From positions 110,295,872 through 110,359,871 of the forward strand of contig NC_085047.1 of the NCBI RefSeq assembly GCF_963662255.1: 64,000 nt of DNA, given 5' to 3'. The notes beneath the pieces were generated by a model that ran no database searches, had not been told where the DNA came from, and saw only the letters and a program-made list of their open reading frames with translations. The position numbers were made by a program, and so were the translations under genes. Positions 1 to 11,700 of this stretch are shown here, in pieces (the stretch's first letter is position 1; each line of letters begins with the position of its first letter). The DNA is from Cinclus cinclus (Eukaryota; Chordata; Aves; Passeriformes; Cinclidae).

Positions 1-3000
1 GGGAATTATTTTTGCAGGTAACTGGCAATAGAGTATAGCTGGTTGAGAAAAAACTTCTAGACAAAGTAAAAAAGGAAAGAGTGGAGTGAAAACACATAAC
101 TAAAGGTTACAAAATCCTACTAGTCTGTGTGCTTCTCTATAAAATCCCTCTTTAGACTGAAGAAAGAAAATCTTTAGTCACAAAAAACCACCCTAGCTTT
201 ACACAATTGCAAACTTTCTTCCTGTAAATATTTTGGATTGAAGCTTTCTCAGAAGCTATTTTTACGAATCTCAGATAAAACCATTGATACAAGATCTGAA
301 ATGGACCCGTGCTTCTGTTCAAACCATGTCAGCATGTTTGTTTCAAAATATGTGGTTTTCACTTAAATTATATTTTCCTATTGTTTCTGATCACAACTCG
401 TTTTTTTCTTTTTCCATTCCAAAAGTGTAGTAGCAACCCTTCTCCTTTCAGACTACTCTGTTTTGAAGTTTTGAAATCTTCATGGTTTCTTAATGACACT
501 GGTTTCACATGATCCCATTGTCTGCCTCTGCCTGTTGGTTCCCCTTGATGTTTTTTTTCAGCCAGTTTCAGTAAACCCTGAATGAGGAAAAAGGGCTTTC
601 AAAGAGATACTAATTCCTACAAAATTTTAGGAAGACTACTAGGAAGAGGAGGAAGAAATGCCAAAGAAATGCCCACTGTTGGAAAGGGAAGTACAACTGA
701 GTTATTATTCCTCCTGCTTGCTATTAGCTAATTAAGCTCCTGACTAGCCAAGCATAACCAACATAAACCAGGCACTTCAGCACATGAGGGATGTAATTCA
801 GGGCTGGAGGGAGATCAGGGCTGGAAGGAGATCAGGGCTGGAAGGGTGTAGGATGCTCAGCCCTAAGAAAACAAGCTGCTTCCGTTCTGCTGTGCCCATA
901 GCAACGCTCGTGTTTACAAACCCTACTGAGGAGAAAATGGCCATCGTGTGACGTGTGCTGGATGGGGTTTGTGAACAACAGGCTCCCTCAAATCCCTACC
1001 AGTGCCATGACAAACACTCTGTGTGCAGAGAGGAATTCAGGAAAGCTGAGGAAATTGCAGTAGTTTACAAATCTACAGAATTTTTTGCTTTTTTTTTTTT
1101 TTATAAACAATGTCCTCATTTAGCACATTTAGGAACAACATTGACAAGTTTTAAGAACAGTTTCCCTTCTTCCCTCACTCTACTCTTAAGGCTGGAAGGA
1201 AGTCAAACTTCTTCAAGGTTCATGTAGATGAAGAGGACCATATGGTTGTCAAATCAATTTTTTGAACTCTGTCCAAGTCCTCCGAGATGGATGCTTTTCA
1301 CATGGACACCACATGGTTTATCTGAGGACAGTTCAGCTGGAATGAACTAGACAGGAAAAACAGTTTGAACTGCTCCCTCTCCAAAAGATAGGCAAGATGC
1401 TCTTTTAGGCCTATAAGCAGACTTTTTGACAAATGGTCTCTGCAACATCTTCTAAGCATTTGGTAGGCACACTGAGAATTTCTGTTCATGCTGTTCATTT
1501 AACCCATATGTGTACAACTAAATGAATAACATGAAAATGCCACTCCATGTTTCTCTTATCACAAGCATTGTTCCTAATTAGATAACATCCTTTCCTCAAT
1601 ATCAGGGACCACAGGTCCCCCTAAAATATTTTTCTTGTAACATTTCTATGATTTCTGCCTAAGCAACCATTCTTTTGTACCTATAGGTATGAAGTGCAAA
1701 CTGGATTTAACTGCTTCTATGAGTCTTTTAAGAGTGACATTATGTCCATTCCAACATGACTGTTAATATCTCTTACAATCAGAAAACAGAAGTTGAAAGA
1801 TGAAAAGGTACCACTATGAAGAGAAGTCTTACACTGATGTGAGGAATGGTAATTAAAGCAGTCAGGAGAAACTCAGGAGAAACTAAAATGAAATATCCAT
1901 ACTGGACCTTTATTTGCAACAGAAAATGGATAGAGCATCACTCTGGAGAGTTTTTACAACTTTTTGACACATCATTATCATGGGATTTTTTTCCCCTAAT
2001 TTTGAATGTTAATTTATATGTACAGTAAGTACTACCATACAACCTGTTGTTTTCTAAGCACTGGTGGACAGTGTGTGATGCAGCATCCAAGGGGCTGAAC
2101 CAGGAGAAAAAAAAATCTTTTGTGGGTTTGTGGAAAAAATCTCTCTCCCATCTGTTATTCCTCCTTCTGCTACCCCACTGCAAAACTCCACAGTTTTTAC
2201 TCTTCATCAGCAGCATTATAAATTTCATTTTTGTCTACTCATGGAGCAGTGCAGCATCAACCAGAGTCTAAAAACTGGGGATAAACACACCCATTAACAT
2301 AGAGATTTTCTAAATTATGAATAATTCTCTTGCCAGAATGTTTTGTTTTTCATTTTCAGCTAGTTCACAACTGGTCTCACTTTTTGTTTGATGGGCTAGC
2401 TGCAGTGCTGGAGCAGGGAAGTCTTCAGGGAAATGCTTCCCTTCCCCACAGTTTCACACTGGATTAAAGACATCAGAAAAGCATTTCTAATCACACCAAC
2501 AACTTCTAATCATGCCAACAGTTGCATACAGCAGGGAATTAACCAGAATTCTGTCGCAATTCTCTGTGTGGATGCTTGCTTTGGAGCACTTAGATTTGTA
2601 AATGCCTACTGACTTCTGTCTTCATCTCATGGGTATTCTTTAATCAGCAATTTATCTTGCTTGTATACTTTTGCTTACACAGCTGCTGCACAAAGTGGTA
2701 ACATTTACATGTAGTGTAATGGGGTGTGTGAACCTTCTCAGGCAGAAGAGTGTAGCACAAGGTGAGCCACAGCAAAGCCCTCAGAAGCCTGAGCAAAGAG
2801 GGGCAGGCATAGATCCTTGTTTGGAGAAGAATTCCACAGTGTGTGCAGTTTGCTGGCTCAGGAAACACACAGGGCCATTGCAGGCCCTACACCTTCTTTT
2901 ATTTGGTGCCATAAATAGCTGTGTGCTTCAGCCTAGTGTGACCTTCGATTAGCATGGCTTCAGGCAACTGCTGGTCTGTCAAGGCACTCCAGAATACACC

Positions 3001-4601
3001 TTTCAGCCTGGCAGGAGCTCAGACATAAACGACAATAGTTTTGGCTTTTTCCCCATGCAAGTGCAAAACTCCTCTAGTATTGATTGCTGTGCTTCTGCAA
3101 ATTGTACATAAAGTAGAATCCAGATCCTGAAAAGTACCACCAGAGGTCCTGGGGAGTTGAGGAATAATTGGTTCCTCATCTATTCCAAGCCTAAGGTTTC
3201 AATTAAAATAATCAAAGCTTCCACTCTTTCTCTTGGCTGAAGGAATGCTTCTTCACAAGAAGGAATACTTCCTACAAGTTGCATCACCACTGTTTCTACA
3301 ACTACTGTTCATGTATTTTTTTGTTGTTGAATTTTATGTGAACTGACAGTCAATTTCTTGGTGGACAATTGCCCACATTATAAAAATCCACTGATGTGTC
3401 ACTCTTCGGCTCTGCTAAAAAAAGCCATGGTAGTCAGAAGGAACACAGTATTTGGCCTGTCATTAAAACAAGGGTCTACTTAAAAACAAAAAGAAATTAC
3501 CATCAACAAAGACAGCAGTTTATTTTTAAAGATTAATGTCTAAATATAGGCAACTACAGTTGTTTGAGGTATTGCTGTGCCTCTGTAAGTTACTATAAGC
3601 AGTGAAGGGCTTGAGAGAGAATACTGTGGTGGCAAGGGAAGATACAAGCATTATAGGTGCAGCTGTTTTAAATGCTTTCCCTGGAAAACAAAGTGGATAA
3701 ATGGGAAATAGGAGGAAAAGCTGAAAGTCGTTGATAAGGACAAAAAAAGGAGGCCACAATAACATGCCCAGAAGGATGAAAATCACACAGATAAAAGGGC
3801 TGTTTTGATACAATTACATGTATTTCTAACCCAAACACAAAAGACTTACACTTGCAGACTTTCACCATGGTTATGACTTGTTCTTATTGTTGAAGAAAAT
3901 GCTTATAAAGCTATTCCTTCAGTAAACTGTTGCATTTGCACTGTGACGAAGCAGCTGCACCCCTTGTTTTATTTACTGAGTGGCTAACACAGCAAGATAC
4001 TTCAGATTTTCATCCCAAATCACACCATTTAATAACCAGCAAAAAACTAATAACTCTGCTACATTAGGAAATATCAGAACTTATCACCACTTGGTTTTGA
4101 GCTCCAGCTTTTTAATGAAAAACACCAATCCAATGCTGTTCCAACTTCTGAAATGAGAATTCTTTGGGTTTTTAGTCTTTTGTGGCTGCATGGTCCAAAA
4201 GATAAAACGTTTTGCACAAGAATTAAGGTTGTCAGCCTGAGCCTCTCAAGGAAATTCCAACCTGTGGAGCCTAAATTCCTCTTGTGTTTTCAGCTCAATA
4301 CTGTACCTTACACTTCCTGCTCCGAAATTCTTGAATGATGTTGTTAAAATGAGACTTTCATCTTGGAATACAGACTAACAAAACTAAGCACCACTTCAGG
4401 TACTCCTGAAGTTCGAGTTCCACATATCTGCCAAACTTCTGTCCTGCTACAATGCATCCTTTCCCGTTCTTTCAGGTTTTAAATCCAGGCTTGAATCCTC
4501 CCGGTCGCTATACAAATCACATACATAGACTGGGGTTCTACCGATCTCATGCTGTGGACAAGTAAATGCAGACGTATCAAAGAAAGAACAAAGAACCAAA
4601 T
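1..4601. other. 5' flanking sequence, no gene seen
   Basis: This is AT-rich sequence with only short, unrelated open frames of under 100 codons on both strands. None resembles a known protein or has exon-like borders I could support. The only structured element noticed is a three-copy 17-bp tandem repeat near position 800. It is the upstream flank of the USP9X promoter, and distal regulatory elements could be present that cannot be recognised by eye. Confidence 0.7.
801..846. repeat. 17-bp tandem repeat, about 2.7 copies
   Basis: The unit GGGCTGGAGGGAGATCA at 801-817 is followed by a copy with one G-to-A change (818-834) and a partial third copy (835-846). It is a short minisatellite-like array with no evident function. 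Confidence 0.85.
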
Positions 4602-4755
4602 AATCACAGAATATTCAGAGCGGGAAGGGACCCAGAGATCGACTCCAACTCCAGGCCCTGCTCAGGAGTCACACCATGTGCCCCGAGCGCGTTGTCCAAA
4701 CGCACCCTGAGCTCTGCCAGGCTCGGTGCTGTGACCGCTGCCATGGGGAGCCTGC
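4602..4755 (-). mobile_element. CR1 LINE 3' fragment, antisense, next to promoter
   Basis: The sequence begins with AATCACAGAAT, the reverse complement of the ATTCTGTGATT tail of CR1 elements. It continues with recognisable antisense CR1 3' sequence: a GGGAAGGGACC block, a 'gagttccaactcc'-like stretch and 'ttgtccaaacgc'. It is degraded and has gained CpG dinucleotides, so it grades into the CpG island. CR1 is the dominant avian non-LTR retrotransposon and is usually 5'-truncated, as here. The right-hand border is approximate. Confidence 0.8.
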
Positions 4756-4884
4756 AAGAGGAACAAAAGGTCCGTGTAGCTCTTAAAAAGCGCCGGCGCC
4801 GCCGATCCGGTGCCATCCCGCGGGCGGTGAGGGACGCGGGTCCCGCTCCCCTCGCGTCCCCAGCGCGGCGGGAGGCGGCCGCGC

Positions 4885-4892
4885 TGACGTCA
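4885..4892. promoter_or_regulatory. Palindromic CRE (TGACGTCA)
   Basis: This is a perfect 8-bp cAMP response element, the binding site of CREB/ATF family factors. It lies in the CpG island upstream of the inferred first exon. A second perfect copy starts 23 bp downstream. Occupancy is inferred, not shown. Confidence 0.8.
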
Positions 4893-4907
4893 CCATCGTC
4901 ACCGCCC

Positions 4908-4915
4908 TGACGTCA
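4908..4915. promoter_or_regulatory. Second palindromic CRE (TGACGTCA)
   Basis: This second perfect CRE starts 23 bp after the first, about two helical turns, so both sites face roughly the same side of the DNA. Such sites are typically functional when unmethylated close to a start site in a CpG island. Confidence 0.8.
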
Positions 4916-5213
4916 TCATCCGGGCCCCGGCGCGCGCCCGGCGGCGCGGGCCACAATGGAGAGCGCGCGCGTGCCCAACCGACGCGAATCAGGCCCCGCG
5001 CGCGCTCGCGCGCCGCCGGCCGTGTGTGCGTGCGTGTGCGTCCCCCACAGTCCTCATCCTCCCCCTCACCGCCGCCCCCGCTCCGCACACGGACACAGCC
5101 GGGGGCCGGCCGTGAGCGGCAGCTCCGGGCAGGCACAGGGGCAGCCCGTCAGCGCCGCGCTCGGGTGGCCGAACCGCCGCTGCGCTGGGCCGGGTGCGGA
5201 AGGCGCTGCCGGC

Positions 5214-5225
5214 GCCGCCATCTTG
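5214..5225 (-). promoter_or_regulatory. YY1-type motif (CAAGATGGCGGC on - strand)
   Basis: GCCGCCATCTTG on the + strand is the reverse complement of the classic YY1 site with its AAGATGGCGGC core. In CpG-island promoters this motif tends to lie at or just downstream of the transcription start, so it is a weak pointer to a start near here. The assignment is by motif only. Confidence 0.6.
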
Positions 5226-5676
5226 CCCACGGGGCCCCGCCAGACGCGGCTGCGCCGCCGCCGCCTCCGGGAGCGCGAGGAGCCGCCACCGCCGCCTTCC
5301 TCCGCGCTGCCTCCCCCGCTCCGCCGAGCCCTGAGCGCGGAGCTCCCGCAGCCCGGCCCTGCCCCGCCACCCCCGCCTGGCCGAGCCCCGGGCGCGCGTC
5401 CGCCCACCCCCCCCCCGCGTGCGCCCGGTGCCCGGACGGGGCGGAGCGGAGCGCGCAGGCCCCGGCCCAGCCCCAGCCCGAGCCCAGGCAGGGCCGCCGC
5501 CGCCGCCGGGCAGCAGCTGGTGACGCAGGAAAAACGCCCCAGAGAGAGAGAAGCGTTCAGGGCCGGCACCCCGAGCGCGGGCAGCGGCGCCGGATTTGCC
5601 CTCCCGCTTCCCGCCGCAGCGCAACCGAGTGGGAACCGGGGGAAGCGGAGCCGCCCCCTCAGAGCCGCGGCCTGGC

Positions 5677-5709
5677 ATGAGACACTGCCCCGCCGGCCGC
5701 CGGGCATGA
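5677..5709 (+). other. uORF in leader exon 1 (10 codons)
   Basis: An ATG at 5677 reads ten codons to TGA at 5707-5709. The stop overlaps the next ATG (5706-5708) in an ATGA arrangement, which could allow termination-reinitiation. It lies in the leader only if transcription starts upstream of 5677. Confidence 0.45.
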
Positions 5710-8700
5710 GGCAGCGCCCAGGAGGACTCCGGGTCGCCGCAGCAGCCGCCGCGGGACGAGGGGAAGCGGTGCGGGGGTGAGTGCGGAGCAGTGCCCGGGC
5801 GGGGCCGGGCAGCTGTTTGTGCTCCCCGGGGATGGGTCTCCGCGGGCCGGGGCGCGGCTGGGGGTGAGGACGGAGCTCCCCGGCACCCGCGGGGCGTGAG
5901 GCGGCGGCAGCGCCTCCCTCGGAGCCCCGGCGTGTCGGCCCCGCACCGCCGTGTTTTGGAGGGCGAGGGAAAATGGCTGACGGCTCCTCATCCCCGGCTG
6001 CCGGCGGGGGGGAGCGCCTGGCGCCCTCGGGGGGCTCTGACCGCCCTGCCGGGGCCCCTCTGGCCGGGTCCCCCCGGTGAGGAGGGCCCGGTGCGTCCCC
6101 GCAGCGCTGCACCGGCATCGCCTCCCCTGGTTCTCGCTTCCCTTCGCCCCGAACGCCATTACTGAGGTGGAGTGATTGGGGCCGCGTAGGCCCGGGCGAC
6201 GCCTGGAAATCAGGCCCTGCCGAGGCGCTTTCCCGACGGTCTCAATGAAATCCACCAGCAGCAGCTCGTTCACGCCCGCTGTAAACACTGTTAACACGTA
6301 GGCCACTCCTCTGGCCTCGGCTTCCAGCGCCCCGGCTTCCATGTACGAAAAACGTTCGTGGCTTTTTTAGCTAATTTCTGCAGTTCACCGCGCCGCTTCT
6401 CCTCGGAGTTGTGTCTTAGGGCTTGTCTGTAGCGATTTATTTTAGGCAGGACAGCCCTCTTCCCTTGCCCGACGTGTGCGGCAGGGGTAGTTGTGTGTAG
6501 TTTGGCCGCAGATACTCTCTGTTATTGTCCTCGAGAAAACGGGATTTCACCAGTTGGATGGGTTGTTGGGGTTTTTGTGTGTTACTTGCCACTGTGTTAA
6601 CATGTGCCGTCCCACTTTGTGCAGCTTTGTATACAGTGGGAATTGCTTTTGAAAATTACTTATTTGTTCTTGAGTGATTTTTTTTTTCCTCTTGTAGAGG
6701 CATCCGCAAATGTTGGGGTAGTTTTTAAGATGCCATATTTAATTTTCAGCTTGCTCCTTCAGAAGTCCAGCTAGGTATTTTGAAGATTTGCAGTAGCTTG
6801 CAACTGTAGAGGAAAAAAAGAACCTTTCAGAAAACAATTGTTCTAATTAAACGTTCACGGGACTCCCAGGCTCGCTGCAGACATATTGTGTCTCTCTCAG
6901 CTGTTTTCCTGTTATCTGTACAACTCGGTTTATATTCGCAGTTCTGCAGCTGTGTTTATATCGCTGGACGTTTGTATCAGCCCAAAGACCCTCTGAAGTA
7001 GCAGGCTCAAAGCCAGCACAAGGCCTGCTTTTGCTGACCTACTTGCAGAACTGGGGCCAGTGTTTATTATAAAAAGTTGTTGAATTGAGATACTATTATC
7101 CATTCTTCAGTATACTTGTGGCAACACTTGCTGTGACAGACCTGGTAACATGGGCTTTTCAGCAGCTTCTGGGATGCATGACAAATGGTGGTAAGACTGT
7201 TACATTTAGGAAGGGGCTATTGATCGTGTTTGGGGGTTTGACCTTTATTGATTATGGACTAGAAACAGTGTCCCTAGTCAGAAAGATTTAGGGGTGACTG
7301 AAAGCTGTAGGCAGCTAGCTTTACTATTCATATTGTATTTGGAATTTATTTTTTTTTTCATATTTTACTTGAGAAATTGTCAGGCCTCCCCACCAAAAAT
7401 GTTGCTGATCGAGTTGCATATTTATTACAGCAAAACCCAAGTCATACATGAGGGACTTTGTTTGTTTGTTTGCTTGGGCTTTTTTGTTTTGTTTTCTAAA
7501 ATAATGCTTGTGATTCTTGGAGTTGAAATTTATTCTTTGAACTAACAAACTACAGCAGCTGATACCCAGAATTTCAGGGAGGCATGTAGAATACATGTAT
7601 TGATTATTCTGTTGCAGTACCCCAGACAACAGTGATGCTTAATGATAGCTGTGTACAAAACCCAAAAACAATCACAAAGCTGCAGCGAAGAAACTCAAAT
7701 TATAAGCATGTTTATGGGGAGGGAATTAACCAGAAATAAATGTAAGGTTGTATCATAGTAACTTTTCCCTCTCCAGTGGGTCTTGGACTTTGCTTTTGTG
7801 TAGTCTGTGTTCAGGGTGTTTCTTTGGGGAAGCTTCTGTGTTAATCTTGCCTGGCTGCTGCTTCATGTCTTGCAGAATTTGGCCTTTATGGCAGTTTCTC
7901 TGCCCGTGGAATTGACAGGAAGACTACATCTGGGGGTGGTAATCAGTAAAGATAGTGGTAGCAAAACTGTTCTCAGTCTCTGTGGAACACTGTCACCCTT
8001 ACATAAACCTTTTATTCCCCATAGTTGTGGTGCCTCTGTACTCAGAAGCAGACCAGTCCAACTACTCTGTGTGTTCTAAAGGCACACTTTTAGGTTTATG
8101 CATTTTATTAATATGCTGAAATTCATAGATGAGAGACTCAAAATAAACTAAAACAGTGATTAGTATCTATTTTGCAAAATTAAATTGACTTCTGAGAAAA
8201 TAAAGGTTCCTGTAATAGCTTTGTTCCAAGACATCTTATATTTGAAATTAAAATTAGTTTAGGACCTTCTAGTATGAAAACAGCCTTGGGTAAGAATGGG
8301 TAGGAATTAATTTATTTATTAGTTTGAACAATTTATTTTTAGATTACTTTGAAGTTCTGTTTCTGTCAGGTGTGTATTGAAAATATATTAAATTCCATGT
8401 ATTTCTCTCTTCCCTCTCTGGTTTAGACAAGTTCGTAACTTATTTCAGATATTTGAATGGAAAACACTTTTGTGTTAGGCAGTACTCTGTGTGTAGAGAT
8501 ATGTTTGTATATCTGTATGTAAATATATATGTGTGTATATATATTTACTCACTTTTTTTTAGACATACTGTTTTATCTACTCTAAGAGATGAAAAATATG
8601 TATATTTTGAAAACATGCAGATCAAGATAGCCTTATTTGGGTAGTAGGTTATTCAAAGGTATCCCTTACTGTTTTTAACTTCAAGCGTGATTTTTTTTTT

Positions 8701-11700
8701 TCAAAGACAATCCAAACCCTGCAAAACACTTGAAACTATAGTACTTGCTTTAATTCTTTCTCTTGTAATTAGAAGAGGCTTGCTTATCCAGCACTTGCAG
8801 AGACCAGTGTGAAGATGTACGAAACTTTGCTGGGTTTTGTGTTCATTTGAAAAGTTGTAAATGTGAAGGCTTTAGTGTGCTGTAGACAGTTGTTTGCTGG
8901 GTGTGAGCATTAATAGTAATCTGAACAGGTTGACATGGTTTCTCTTGTGCAGCTATCTTAAGTTTTTCTTACATGGTTATGTCTTCTCTTCAACCTCTGT
9001 GTAGCTGCAGCCAGTTTTATTATCCATATTACCCCTGTTGAAAACCAGAATTCTAAGTTTAAAGCTGTGCTTCAGGGTATGTTTTGGGAACACAGCTCGG
9101 TAAAGTCTTTCATTGTAGTCCTTGTCTTTGGCAAAGCTGGTAGCATTGTGTGCTGTTCCTGTAGATTTGTCTCATACCACACGTTACCTGTGATCTGTAA
9201 ATACACAACACTACTTTTATTTTTAACATAACTGAGCCTTGTTCTGGTATTCCATAGCAGAGGTGAAGGAGGCAAAGAAGATCTTCTATTAGCACATACT
9301 TGCATGCAGTGAGACTTGAATTTTTCTGTCTGGGAAGTTTGAACTGCTTCAGATTCTATGTTAGAAAAACACAGTGACTTTTTTCCATGTATTAAATCTA
9401 GTTTTTTTGTTCTCTTACTAATGGAGGAACACCTGAAGGTTCTCACACTCTTATTATGAAACCATAATTCATTATGAGTTCCCTTTTTAGAACAGTTATG
9501 TTGTATTGGCTGGTTCTCTTATGCTTAAGGCTAGAACATTACTTGAGTATATGGTTAACAGAGGTTTTCTCTGCACTTGGGGATTTAGATATTTTGTTTA
9601 GAGTCTTCAGTAGGTAGACAGGGCAGAAAACTATTCTGTCATTACCTTGAACTCTCAAAATGTCAACTGCTGCCTTTCTGATACATTACAGTGTCCACCT
9701 GAGCCCATTGGTGCATTGAACACATTCTGTAGATCTGCGTTGGTAAAGTAATTTAAAATGGGGTGTTGGGATCATTACAGGAGGGCTGTTAATAACTGTG
9801 CTCACTGCAGAGGACAGGAGGAAAGTAAATAAAGTCTTAAAGTAGCCAGTTGTGACTTAATACTAAATCCTTTTGCTTCTCTTTTGGTTTTAGGTTTGTT
9901 TTGTTTTTCTTGAGGGAGCAAAACAGCACAACCAGTTTCTTCTGCATTTTCTGTTACAAATTTTCTAGTATTTGCTTTGTTTTATAAGAAGCTAACCATT
10001 AGTAACTCATTTTATTGAGAGTTGAATTCAGTCTGCTTATTATTAAGGTGTTTTGGTTGCAAGTTGTTGATGTGTTTTCAAATAAAAATTATAACGCTGG
10101 AAATTAAAATCTCTGGGATATAGGTATGTTCCCAAGCTTGCTTTTTAAAAGAGCACTGTTGATTAATGATTTTCTTAAAGGGTTAGTTACTGTTGACCAT
10201 GAGAATGATTACTTTTGGTTAACTTTGTGTCAGTACAGCTCTGAAAGAGATCCATGGGATGTAGATTTAAGATCTAGGTGAATGCTGGTATTATCAGCTC
10301 TTTTTCATGAAGTCAGATTGAAGACACTTTGGAAGTAACGAGTAACTATCAGGAATGTTACTGTGGGAAGCTTTTATTTGTAGCATCCTGGATCTGCTTA
10401 CAAAACCACTATGTAACCCTGTTTAGTGATTTGGTTTTCCTTACAGGTGTACCTGCCAACACAAAAATGTGTTTTTCTTGTATTTAGATCTTTGCATGGA
10501 CATTTCAGCAAATCCTACTGTTAGGTAGTTAGCATTTAGCTGTGGATTTACTCAGAAGAGGGGAATTGCAGATTACATCATTCCTTAGAGATGTGCTGTT
10601 TTTCCAAATTCCATTTTTAAGCTGGGATTCAAGACTGTGTTGAAGGCAAGACATCCTTGTTGCATGAGTTTCCTCATATCCTCTCTGTTATAAATTGCAA
10701 AAGTCTTCTTTTTTTTTCTTTTTTTCTTTTTTTTTTCCTTATAGGAAGTGTTCAAATGACTGCTTTAAAGTAATGAAAAGTATGTGGAGGGAAATTCAGA
10801 GCTGTCTTTTCATTAAGATTTCATGTAAAATACCCAAAACTCAAGTAATAGAAAATTGTTCCTAGAAGAGCCTTTAAGACAAGTAGCACTTTTTTTGTAA
10901 CAGTTGAATGGCAACATGGAATGACAGAAAAATGCAGGTTCCAAATTCCATAGGGTTCAGTCCTTAAGTCGTTTAATTGCTGCTTAATCTTTTCTCGAGC
11001 TTCAGCAGGACTAGGTGTGGGAAGAGGAAAAGGTTTGTTTTCGTGTTGGGATGGTCTTAGCTGTAATAGCATGAAGGAAAAAAAAGATTGTTTAGAAATG
11101 TGTTCATGTCAGAAAAATCAGTAGTGATGTGTGTCAGCTATGATTTCTTCTGTAACCAGAGAGGCTTTTTTTGATTGGAGGAGAGTGTCCTCACTGACAC
11201 TGTGGTGTGGGATAGTGGGGACAGGCCTGTGTTGGCTGGGGGTGGAACTTCAGTTTTCTTGTCCAGAAGTAAATTTGACAGTGAGGAGAGGAAAAGTCTA
11301 TTTTTTAATGTAAGATAGGAATGAGCAGTGTTGTCAAAACATACTGGTATCTTGGTAAATGAGCCTTGAGTTGTTTATGGTTTTTCTGTTTCAGCGATAA
11401 AGTATTTCAGTGTGCTTTTTAGTAAATTTCAACAGGACAAGTCCATGAATTTGAAACTTAAATGAGAAAGATGTATCTGTTTAACTTAATATATAGGTGA
11501 ATAAGCCGATGAAGTAGTACAATTTTGATAACTAAAACCTTAAACTTTGTAGATTTCTGATTTAGAAAAAGAATATTAATTATTTGGTAATTTTTTATGT
11601 CTTCTTTTAATGTGTTTTCTTGAATCCTTTAGCTATGAGGATTTCCTTTTTTTTTCAATCTTAAATTGTGACATAAGTCCTCTGGAGCCTGAAGATGTAA

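Larger units (their letters stand above)
5100..5776 (+). other. USP9X: USP9X exon 1 (non-coding leader); 5' end unknown
   Basis: The 3' border is a strong donor, GGGGG|GTGAGTGC, with the intron starting at 5777. The 5' border at 5100 is only a placeholder inside the CpG island. Exon 2 carries the start codon and has its own acceptor at 28997/28998, so an upstream non-coding exon is required, and this donor is the best candidate. The exon contains ATGs: a 10-codon uORF at 5677-5709 and another at 5706 that stays open to the donor. Confidence 0.6.
4780..6200 (+). promoter_or_regulatory. USP9X: CpG island and promoter of USP9X
   Basis: About 1.4 kb of very GC-rich, CpG-dense sequence lies in an otherwise AT-rich window. 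It contains GC-box-like runs, two full CREs (4885-4892 and 4908-4915), a YY1-type motif (5214-5225) and a consensus splice donor at 5776/5777. No TATA box is evident, as expected for a housekeeping CpG-island promoter. Position, orientation and the donor fit the promoter and first non-coding exon of USP9X. The exact transcription start cannot be read from sequence. Long open frames here on both strands (up to 350 codons) are expected from GC-rich composition and are not annotated as genes. Confidence 0.88.

Noticed and set aside
4956..5780. 274-codon + strand open frame in the CpG island, plus minus-strand frames of up to 350 codons (5066-6118)
   Set aside because: The sequence is so GC-rich that stop codons are rare in all frames. 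The predicted proteins are Arg/Pro/Ala/Gly low-complexity with no recognisable domain, and frames are open on both strands at once. It is kept only as a possible leader uORF frame, not as a gene.
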